A stretch of 64,000 nucleotides of DNA from Cyathus striatus (lineage: Eukaryota > Basidiomycota > Agaricomycetes > Agaricales > Nidulariaceae): positions 5,642,001 to 5,706,000 of the forward strand of contig JAOVFP010000002.1 in NCBI GenBank assembly GCA_025738555.1, read 5' to 3'. Below the pieces are notes generated by a model that worked only from the letters and a program-made list of their open reading frames with translations, was not told where the DNA came from and made no database searches. Every line of letters begins with the position of its first letter. Positions within the stretch are counted from its first letter, which is position 1. A program made the translations under genes and the position numbers. Positions 55,299-64,000 of this stretch are shown here, piece after piece.

Positions 55299-57815
55299 AT
55301 GGTTCCTGGATCCACCCCCGGAGCGGGTTCGTCTGCGGGATCGGAGCAACGTTATGTACAACAACGACAACAACAACAGTCGCAGCAGCTACAAGCTTTA
55401 GTGCGGCAGTATTATCAACAACGGTCGCTACAACAACAGCAGCAGCAGCAGCAGGGCATGGGCCACCCCGCACCTCCTGGAGGTCAAGCTCCTCAAGGTT
55501 ATTCGCAGCCTTATTCAGCTTATATGCAACCTCCTTCAGCCTATCCATCTGGGTCGGAGGATAGCCTACCTCAGACGCGCGAAGCTTTACAGAGGCGTCA
55601 TACTCTCCCTGATGGGCTACCTGTGTTCGCTCCTACAGCTACGGCCCATTCTCAGAGTTCAGCTGTGGCACAGGGTATCCAGCAGCAGCAGCAGCATTCA
55701 TCTTATCCTTATCTCCCCTCTTATTCTCCTGCTTCCGCTCCACCTGCTATGATGCACTCTCAACAGAGCTCACTCGGGGCTCAGGGTGTTCAGCAGCAGC
55801 ATCAACAATCTTATCCTACCTCTTCCGCTCCTCAAGCGTCTAGTTCGGGATCCATGCCTGCAAATGCCGCGTCCTCCTCTTCCGCCGTTGCCCATCCATC
55901 ACCCTCTGAGCTCTCAGATGAACCTTATAAAGCGTTCATGAATCGACTACGTTCGCATTTTGGTCCTATGGACGAAGCGTATCGCAATCTCTGGCGCTCA
56001 CATGTTCTGGAGATGAAGGAGCTTACGATGGGGGTGTATCGCCAGGGATTGCAGCGTATCTCTGAGGAACGAGAGAGAACTGCCGAGGTTCAGAAGAGGC
56101 TAGAGGATATGAAGAGTAGGAGTGCTGTTGTTATCAACGAGCTGCAGGCTAGGCTGATTAGGATATGCAATGAACTACGCGGGACGAGGGAGGCACTGGC
56201 GAGTGCCAAGGCGGAGTGTGAGAGGAGGGCTGAGGAAGGGAAGAGAGCGAACGAGGTTGTGGATATACTTCGCATTTCTGTTGATACCCTGTCCGCAGAG
56301 ATTGACACGCTGAGAAAGGAGAAAGATGCATGGATGAAGGAGAAGGATGGATGGATGGAGGAGAAGGAGAATGTACGATCGGAGGGAAAGTACCTAGAAC
56401 TTAATGGGTTCTTGTCTGCGGAACTGGGGAAGCTTAGGGGGTCGGAGGGGAGTAGGGAGGGGTTGGTGAGTAAGATGGGAGAGACTGTCGAGGTGCTTTA
56501 TAAGGATTTGGAGGCTGAGAAGAAATTAAGGATCGAAGCGGAACAGAGGGTCAAAGAGTTGGAGGGGCAGCTTAGTTCGGTACGTTCTTCACTTTTATTT
56601 GGATTGCATGATAGTTAATTGGAAGTTTAGAGGATACTTGTACAATCTGCACAGCCTACTGCATCTACTTCCCAGAACCCACACCCCACGACTCAAAATG
56701 GAACCATATTCATCGCACCGCAATCAAACCACCCCACAACTCCTGTATCAAACAGCAGCTCGCCAGCACCCCTCTACTCACCTGACATTGCAAACCTCAG
56801 TGTACATGCATTCCCTAAACCGATGTACCGTCCCATAAGGACGATCGTCCCTCGGTCTCCTCCGAGAAGGCGGGTGAGGCTTGTTATGGAGGAGGAACCG
56901 GAGGTGTTGGGAACGAGAAAGGGAGGGGTTCTTGCGTCTATTAAGAGGGACGCGCAGCTTTCGCCACCTACGCCTCCTCCCGAACGGGTGTTTCGGAGGG
57001 AAGGAGATGAGCAGGAGCTGGAGTCTTCGCCAGATCAGAGGGACGTAGGAGAAGAACAGACGCAGCCAGTTGCAGAGTCTTCTCAACCACCCCCATCTTT
57101 GTCGCATGTACAAACGCCCACGCCAACTCTTTCGTCTTCACCGAATAGCCAACCATCCACACCAGTTCAGTCCCCGGCAACATGTACCCAACCGCCTACG
57201 CTAACAACTTCGCCTGCCTTCGTCCACCAGAAGCGGAAGAGGACCGATGAGGGAGATGATACGAAACATTCTTCGCATTATGGTTCTCCTCTTAAACGTC
57301 AGCGTGGGGGGCAGGAGGTGATTGAACTGAAGGACGAGGACGATGAAAATGAGCTTATGGAACTTTTTACGCCGCAGAGGTCGCCTGTAGAAGAGGGCGA
57401 AATTGTCGATGGGAATGAGAATCTGAGGCCCGAGCCCATTGAGGAAGAAGAGGAAGGGGAGGAAAGAGAGGATAGGGATGTGGGTGCGGGCCTTGGTGTC
57501 GAGCATATGGATTTGTTGTATCGGCGCGGTCAACGGGACGAGATATCGTGTCGGGTTTGCTAGTGCGTCTCTCCTCCTTTCTTCTGCTATCCTTCTCTGA
57601 CCTCATATCTTTAAAGTCATATACCAGGGCATGCACTAACACGATTCGGTCCCGGAGTGACATGGAAGCAGGTCGTTGACCATTGTGTGAAGGAGCATAA
57701 AGAATACTGTAGGGAGATACAGAGGATGGATGGACAGAAGGCTGTGGAGATGAAGGTTGCACTGGGCATTTTAGGGAAGGCGGGGAAGAGTGTTATTGAT
57801 GTTTTGCAGGCTTAA
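55299..57815 (+). CDS. Q-rich, coiled-coil protein with C-terminal zinc-finger-like motif
   Basis: Start ATG 55299 (MVPGSTPGAGSS). Exons 55299-56579, 56655-57562, and a last exon from about 57617, entered through an acceptor TTTAAAG that keeps the frame. About 795 residues. Parts: Gln-rich and Ser/Pro/Tyr-rich low-complexity region (several CAG/CAA tracts), a coiled coil from about residue 215 to 425 (EERERTAEVQKRLEDMKS ... RIEAEQRVKELEGQL), a disordered Pro/Ser region with basic patches (RSPPRRRVRL, QKRKRTDEG, PLKRQRGG; NLS-like), an acidic region, and a C-terminal SCRVC ... TWKQVVDHCVKEH. The last fits a C-x2-C ... H-x4-H zinc-binding layout. Probably a nuclear regulatory protein; not otherwise recognised. 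Confidence 0.6.
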
Positions 57816-58187
57816 CTTGAGGTTTGGAGATGTTTCATTTGTGTTCTGTGTTTAATTTTTGTTATATTTGTTTTTCTTGATCGTTCTGTTCGAGAGTTCT
57901 TGGGTTTCGTCGTTGTGAAGGATTTTTGTACTGTACTTTATCATTATATTTATGTTTCTTTGTATTTACGATTATGATTGTGTGTCCTTCATCCGATGGA
58001 GATGTAGGTTAAATGATATAATATTATTACAGCGGCGTCGACAAAAAGACTCTAGGGTATATTATAATATAATAGAAGCACCCCGAGTTTGAAGTTTGAA
58101 ATCTATCGTAAGAAAGAATGAAAGTAAAAAGAAAAGAAAGTAGAATAATCTATGTATGTAGTGTCTAAGTTGAATCTATGTCACAAA

Positions 58188-59165
58188 CTAGTTCGGGGTG
58201 CGTTTCACGCGGGGAATGCGACGAGAAATGTGCGCCAAGCGGTCCCCCCCGGTGTTGGTAGAGGTAGCTGATGGAAGAGCAGTAGTATGGAAGCCAGTCG
58301 TTCCATTAGGGCAGAAGGTGATCTTAAGATTGACCTGTAGCGGAGAATCAGCAACCAATATTACTCTATTAGTGAAATACGTACATCATCGTCCTGGCAT
58401 GCTACCTGTACCTCATTGTCGTCAGGATCAAAGAAGGCGGTTTCGCAGTCAGCAGACGAGCCTTTGAAGCAGGAACATCAGTGAAAAACAGAGAAAAGAC
58501 ACTAATGAACTTACAAGTAGCACCGAGTCCATCACATCCTCCGTAGTAAGTGAAATCAACCGGGACAGAGTATGCAAGTCTAATAATATAAAATCAGCAA
58601 CACGAACATATAAGTAGAGAATATATACTCACGGAGGAATGAGGGATATATCCGAACTTGAGCCACAACCAGGGCACTTCGGATTAATGAGCGAAGTCTC
58701 CACTAAACTGCATCCAATGCCGTCGTAACCACAGTCCCCTACATTTAACGTATCAAACACTGTTACTTCATCGATGTAGCCAGATGAACATACCAGTTTG
58801 AAGGTAGCTGAATTCGAAGTCAATACGGAATTTTCAACGTATGAATAAGACGACGTACGCAATGACAGAGTAAAGGGGACCGTCAGAGGTATATGGTTCC
58901 CCAGTGGAAAGAACCTTGGGTCCCTGGATAAGTCGAGGCTGTTGACGAAGAAATTAAGTTAACATGATTGACACGCTATTAGCGGCATCCCGAAGAACAA
59001 CTCACAGTTCCATATCCGCAACTGCAATATAAAAGTCAATTAAAGTCAAGGTTGTAAACAAAAAAGTACTCACTTGTTTTCAAAGGTCACTATATGCTTC
59101 TCTCCAAGAACGCAAGCAGCGAGCGCAAAAAGAATAGTTGGAACAGAAAGAAGTGAAAATGCCAT
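58188..59165 (-). CDS. Small secreted Cys-rich glycopeptide-type protein
   Basis: Start 59165. The first exon is a signal peptide plus mature start (MAFSLLSVPTILFALAACVLG, then EKHIVTFEN). A mini-exon follows (about 16 nt, coding CGYGT), then exons coding PRLIQGPKVLSTGEPYTSDGP, LYSVIAYLQTGDCGYDGIGC and SLVETSLINPKCPGCGSSSDISLIPP, LAYSVPVDFTYYGGCDGLGA, CSSADCETAF..DDNEVQVACQ, and VNLKITFCPNG to the stop at 58188-58190. At least seven exons, all with good borders. The VTF.N.CGxGTP..I.G....STG and SGSSTDISLIPP-type patterns are those of a family of small secreted glycopeptides common in Agaricomycetes. Here one extra CPGC replaces the usual SPGS. Extracellular; role unknown. One Asn glycosylation site (PNGTTG) is visible. 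Confidence 0.75.
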
Positions 59166-59840
59166 TATAGTGAGACTTCAAAGAGTGTATAAGAACAGAG
59201 AAGCAATACAAGCAAGAGGTATTAGGGATTGGTAGGGATGAACGTGAGGAGAGAAAGACGTCGACACCGAGGGGTTTTATAGCTTTCAATGAGGTGGTAC
59301 ACAGCCCACGGAGGATAGCATGTAACCCACTTTAACCCGCCACGGAAAACAGGTGCGATCATGTGTAATTGCAAGCACATAAGAGTCCATACCCCCAGAA
59401 TAGTCATCCAATTGCCATCTTTGGGAAGTAAATCTTCAACGTTGTCCCGGGCTGCGGCCCGCGGGGAGAGAGATGATGAAAAGGTTTCGGAATCAAATTG
59501 TCGTCGCGGCATTGTCAACGGACATCAGCGGATGCCCCGCGTTGCAGCGGAACACACTGCTATCGGAACTGTTAGAAGGCGTTCGGCTAAATTTTGTTTA
59601 TAAAAACATGTTACCTGTGCAGGGAGTTAGAACGAGTCAAATTGTCCATCAGGAAAAACCCTGTCCACTAAAATAGCAAAATTGAGGAAATTTAAATGAA
59701 TTTATAGAAAAGCAAGCAAAAATAAGGAGAATAAGGACTCTAACTTAAAGTAAAAATAGTAAGGTCCCCACCTTCCACCGGTCGTTCAATTCCGTAAAAT
59801 TTGGAGCCCAGTCTTTACGAATGTTATACCTGGTTTAATG
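59166..59840. other. Intergenic
   Basis: Promoter of the secreted protein gene and 3' flank of the kinase. TTTATA at about 59276-59281 may serve the secreted protein gene. No other gene seen. Confidence 0.4.
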
Positions 59841-61729
59841 TCACCAGCTTGTCGAAATGTATGCCTCTGGTTCGACATGCAAAACCAATGTGCTCCGTAG
59901 TAGGTCCTCGTTGCAATTAGAAGAAAGGTCATGCAAGCGCTGAAGCACTGCTCTGACATCGGGTCTTTTATATGCGGCCGGTTTCCAGCAGAGGGCCATG
60001 AAAAGCCAAAATGCATCAGTCAAACACGGTTCTGGAGGGCGCCAGGGGTGGTTGCCCTTCATGAGCTGGAACATCACTTGGACATCAGATGAGATGTTAG
60101 CGTATGGTATTTGACCCGATATCGTCTGTTCAAATCAACGTTTTAACCATCTTCCGCAAGGGCTTTCGGAGAATAGACATACGTGAAGCATAATATTACC
60201 AAACGAGTATATATCGCAGGGCTTTGATATTTCAGGACGCCCTTCAGCAGAATCAAGGCCTGCGCGATAAAGTTCTGGAGCTGCCCAGCGAACTGCGCCC
60301 CCGACAGTCGAAGATATGAAGGTATCCCTGTCGCGTAGCGGGAGAATATTGGACAGTCCGAAATCAGAGAGACAAGCCTTTCCCTTGTCAATGAGAATGT
60401 TTGCCTAGCAATATACTGAGGTGAGCTTTACGCCAAAGGAAGGCAAACTTTTGCTTACCGTTGTGAGATCGCCATGTACAATGGAACGTGTATGCACTAC
60501 AAGCGAGCATGAAATAGCAATAAAGGAAATGTGGTGACAATAACATACAGTAGCAGAGGCCTTCAGCGATGTCGGCAAGCTGTTCACGCTATAAGCCACT
60601 GGGTGATGCACATTGTGAAATACCGTACCAGTTTAAGACGGGTGGAAAGGGTGAGAGTGGCACGGTTATCTTTCAAGTAATTGTGAAGGTCGCCATCTTC
60701 CATCCATGGACATACCATGGACGTGTAAGGACCAAAATCCCGAGTTGTTCCAAGCAATGGAACTATATTTGGGTGATTAAGGCAAGCCCAGACGCGTACT
60801 TCGCGGCATAAACGCTAGAAAATTGTCAGATCTGGTTAAAGCGTATGTATCTAGAGCGATGGCACCTTGTCAATTTTCCACCTATTGACTTCTCTGTAGG
60901 TATGCGCACGGATAACTTTTACTGCTACCTAATGACATGTCAGAATATGAACAGCCAGAAAAGAAAAATAGGTTCTTACATCCTTCTCTTCCCCGTCGTA
61001 CTTTAAAACAGCAATATGCACATCAGCATGCCCTCCGCCGTATAGTGGGTAGTCCATTTTGCGCTCGATACATCCTGACAAGTTAGTAACGGGGGCCTCT
61101 GGAACTATCGAAGACGGGAGCATGTTATCAACAACGACCGTGGCATTCGTGCTAGTGTCATCTTCATTGATACTAGCCATGCGTGTTACGGGACTCTCGA
61201 AATCTTCCGATCCGTCCGACTCGTCCGATTCGAGCAGCGGAGACAGATCTGATATACGGGAGCAACGAATGATGGAAAATGCAGTATTGAGTGATTCAAT
61301 AGTAGGTGTCCGCCGAAGTCGAACAGGTGACTCTAGAAAGTCTTCAACCTCAGGACTTGGAACACGACTGGAGTCGTCTTCGAACGTGTCTAGCACCGTG
61401 ACGTTTGAACTCGTTAATGCTTCCTTGAGACGCGTTTCCGAACCTCTTAGTCTTCTATTCTCGTCCGAAAGAACAGCAATTTGAGATTCTAACTGATTGA
61501 TACGTTCTTCCAGCGCAGAAGCCCGATCGTGATTAAGGTCCAAGGAAGCCGTAGTGTTGGATTTCGTAGGTGGTGGTGAATCATCTTTGCTGACTGCAGT
61601 GTGTCCCAACGATGTCAACAGAGAGGAAACTCGTCTGCGAATGTTCTGGCATGTTTTCTTCATCTGGATCAGGACAATGTTCAGAGTGGGTGAATGGAAC
61701 CGTATAAGTTGGTCCCATGCAAGTCCCAT
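59841..61729 (-). CDS. Protein kinase, TKL-like, with N-terminal coiled coil
   Basis: The first exon (start 61729, or the second Met at 61663, MKKTCQNIRRR) codes a short basic N-terminus, a coiled coil (ALEERINQLESQIAVLSDEN) and a Ser/Asp-rich linker. The kinase domain spans several exons: PLYGGGHADVHIAVL (Gly-rich loop), VAVKVIRAHTYREV (VAVK lysine), LNHPNIVPLLGTTRDFGP, CPWMEDGDLHNYLKDN, LCYLHTRSIVHGDLTTANILI (HGD in place of HRD), CLSDFGLSNIL (DFG), GGAVRWAAPELYRAG (APE), PCDIYSFGNIMLH, and CWKPAAYKRPDVRAVLQRLHDL. All catalytic residues are present except that HRD is HGD, which is usual in this Agaricomycete tyrosine-kinase-like expansion. It is probably active as a Ser/Thr kinase. Stop at 59841-59843. 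Confidence 0.82.
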
Positions 61730-63720
61730 GCAAGTCCCATGATTGTCCCATGGTGATATTTATACACTACGAAGCAAACCTCAGGGCCGTGCAGTCCTGT
61801 AGGCTGTGCGTGCCTGTCAAGGTTTTCGCTGAAGCGCTACATGTTGTTGCAGTCATCCCAAGATAAGCAGTACTTATTGATTGAGCCCTATGGACTTTGA
61901 AGGTCAAGAGAAGAAGTTAGAAAGACTTGGTGACTTTGAGCAGCGTGACTCCCTATACGCGTGACGCACATCGACTCGAACAGCCGAACAAGACTCTGCC
62001 CTCCTCGACCACAACCTCGACATCAATGCATCAGCTGGCACCATTAGTTGGGAACTTAGGCTTACAGGATGCCTTACCACGAAGTATATACATTAAATCG
62101 ACCTTCTAACTCAGGCCCGACGACGATGCGCCTCGAAACTTGATTCAAGGATAAAGGAGTGGATAAGTAGACGGCTTCTGCACCTGAAAAAGCTCATTCT
62201 TATTGATGGACATCCGTCGCTCAAGAGTATTTAGGCTTATATACTGAAGTACCCCAAATGTTCTATTTTTGAATATGATTTGACCTTTTATTGCCTCAGG
62301 TCACAGGTGCATCATCTAGTCAACGTCGTCGCGGCTTGGAGACTGGATTTCAATCTAACGCTGGTTTCCTTTCAAAATAGCATTCAGGAGACTCGCAACT
62401 TAATAGACTAAGATTGCATCAGAGCCGTTCCTCTCATCCCTCAGGTCTGCGATTCTCATACACAAGTTCGATTGTTTAGCACAAGAATGGGATCCCGAGC
62501 GTGGCCCATGCCTGGAGGAGGTGATCCGAGCGGTTAGGAAGAGTCTAAATATGTTGCAGAACAGGCACGTTTTATCACGGTACCTATATTTTTCGCTGAC
62601 ATATCTGTTTATGTAGATCCTGGCCTATAATGGACTCCAATTTCATGCATCTTCTATAAGGATTGGACAGATATCTGAAGGGCTACCCAACGGTGCCCGG
62701 GATACATCCGATTGGATTCCCATTCTTATCATAGGTATTCTGGCACTGGGTGCCCGATGCTCCTGGAGTAAGTAGTTTTGATGATAATGTCTAATCGACA
62801 TCGAAGCTAACGTCTTGCTTAGACCGATAAAGCGCGACGTTCCAGCCCTGTTCTCCGGGGACTGAACGAACTGAATTCTCGTAATTTTATGAGGTGGATC
62901 AAGAACTGGAGTAATATTGAATTCCTCGAAAAGTCCTAGTGTATCTATCTGTTACTTTGTAACACAAGATCATCGTCGATTTATAGAGCCCACTAAGCAT
63001 ATTTACCTGCTAGCACACGACTCGATCTCATTCGTTCGAATGGATTTACAGCAATCAGAGCACTCACCCGGCATCACCAGTGACCAACTTGCTGCGTTAC
63101 GATGGAGTTTTTCAAGTGATGACATGAAAGTACATCTTGTAGGTGGGTGCAACATACCTACATTACGCATCCGGCTCAAAGTTCCTCCCTCCGGTGATTA
63201 CAGGCTGAGTTCTCGGATTGACATCCACTGGTGACAATATACTCTATGAGTGATACTACTGCTACGATTGACGCAACACTTCCGTTTCGTGCGTAAGAAA
63301 GAAGGTCGCCTCAACTAAATATAGACCATTAGCTATATTTAGTCGCGCGTGGTCAGAAGCAGCACGAATCGAGCCGAAAGTAGACGAGGTCCGGGACAAC
63401 TCTTCTGGTCCATACACCTATGCTACATCATGGAAACCTTCTATACTTTCCATATCCTTTACGCTAACCCAAATGCAGGCGACTTATTGACGTCTTGTGC
63501 GTTAGCAGCCACCAAAAGGAGCCGTTTGACGAAGCCTTGTCCCTATAGCATGGGCGACGGCCTCGCGCTTCCCGAGGTATCCCGGGTGCTTCGTTTTCCA
63601 GCGGGAGCGGGTCTGCGCCATAACCTTCGCAATTCTGTTTTCCATTAGAAACAAAACAGAAATGTATATATATGAGAAGCACTCCAAGCAAGGGTGCTCA
63701 TTTCATCACAACAAATCTAC
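61730..63720. other. Intergenic with weak coding traces
   Basis: Nearly 2 kb with no recognisable gene. A 105-residue open frame at 62917-63234 and a stretch around 62625-62770 (GQISEGLPNGARDTSDWIP) look protein-like, but I could not join them into a supported gene. They may be a degraded gene. Confidence 0.4.
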
Positions 63721-64000
63721 ATGACTTCTTCCTCCTCAATGACATTTCCACCTCTCGACGCTACTGTCTCCATCCCACAGGCTGTCGATTTCAACCTTCA
63801 GCACAATAGCTCGGAACCTGCTTTTATTTTCAGTCCTAATGAGCAACCGCAAACTAACACTGTAATCACCCATCTCGAGTTCGGACGAGCTGTCCATCGT
63901 ACTGCTCATCTCCTTCGCCCTAGTGGTACTGGAGTGCACGGGTCCGTTGTTGCAATCATTGCGCTTTCAGATACAATCGTGTATCAAACGGTTGTAGTCG
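63721..64000 (+). CDS. NRPS-like adenylating reductase, 5' end
   Basis: ATG at 63721, open to the window end (93 codons, partial). VDFNLQHNSSEPAFIFSP, THLEFGRAVHRTAHLLRP and GSVVAIIALSDTIVYQTVVV match the beginning of the adenylation domain of fungal AMP-binding / carrier-protein / reductase enzymes (aminoadipate-reductase-like). These activate a carboxylic acid with ATP and reduce it to an aldehyde. Substrate cannot be told from this part. The core AMP-binding motifs would lie beyond the edge. Confidence 0.75.
   Translation, partial: MTSSSSMTFPPLDATVSIPQAVDFNLQHNSSEPAFIFSPNEQPQTNTVITHLEFGRAVHRTAHLLRPSGTGVHGSVVAIIALSDTIVYQTVVV

Noticed and set aside
55370..55460. CAG/CAA tract as a microsatellite of special interest
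   Set aside because: It is in frame as Gln codons in a low-complexity region, with mixed CAA/CAG use, which is common in fungal regulatory proteins.
62917..63234. A 105-residue plus-strand protein gene
   Set aside because: No recognisable motif, no good ATG at the start of the frame, and neighbouring coding-like pieces could not be spliced to it.
1..64000. tRNA genes, rRNA genes, CRISPR arrays, LTR retrotransposons
   Set aside because: I saw no T-loop plus anticodon-stem pattern, no rRNA, no regularly spaced direct repeats, and no reverse transcriptase or integrase motifs. A tRNA scan would be needed to exclude a missed tRNA.

Overview
The window looks like nuclear DNA of a mushroom-forming basidiomycete (Agaricomycete). 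Genes are split by many introns of about 45-60 bp with GT..AG ends. The recognisable families (hypermutable F-box-derived LRR proteins, a TKL-like kinase, a small secreted Cys-rich glycopeptide, an omega-like GST, an NRPS-like reductase) are typical of that group. No rRNA, tRNA, CRISPR array or bacterial-type operon was seen.

Layout. 1-5 kb: a vWA-domain protein with a complete MIDAS site and a broken member of a SAP-like family. 5.8-20.4 kb: a cluster of LRR / coiled-coil / LRR proteins. Two head-to-tail tandem duplication units are visible (5801-11631 and 11632-about 16284). The junction cuts one gene, and a 1,019-bp CACTA-type foldback element sits in unit 1 while unit 2 keeps the empty site. 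A fifth paralogue lies alone at 49.9-52.2 kb. 21.2-22.4 kb: the GST. 22.5-44.9 kb: an expanded, rearranged cluster of nine more copies of the SAP-like family (intact, fused, truncated and inverted). A nested transposon block of about 6.3 kb interrupts it, containing a Tc1/mariner-type element with TA target duplication and a decayed hAT element with a perfect 8-bp target duplication. 45.5-64 kb: mostly single-copy genes: an unknown protein, NOC2 (ribosome biogenesis), an Arb1-like RNAi/heterochromatin protein, a Q-rich coiled-coil zinc-finger-like protein, the secreted glycopeptide, the kinase, and the 5' end of an adenylating reductase at the right edge.

Most striking observation. Several SAP-like family members carry, in small separate exons between the N- and C-terminal domains, near-exact copies of the histone H3 N-terminal tail (R-T-K-Q-T-A-R-K-S-T-G, H3 residues 2-12). 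The member at 41.0-43.0 kb has three such segments in tandem. Other members have the same segment in decayed form or have lost it by deletion. The family architecture is: SAP-like helical motif, acidic stretch, helical YPEG domain, H3-tail-like exon(s), basic KKQK exon, beta-rich WGxFDFG domain, acidic tail. I infer a nuclear protein that could bind or compete for readers, writers or erasers of H3 lysine 4 / lysine 9. The function is not shown by sequence. An Arb1-like gene about 10 kb away and the transposon-rich setting make a heterochromatin link worth testing.
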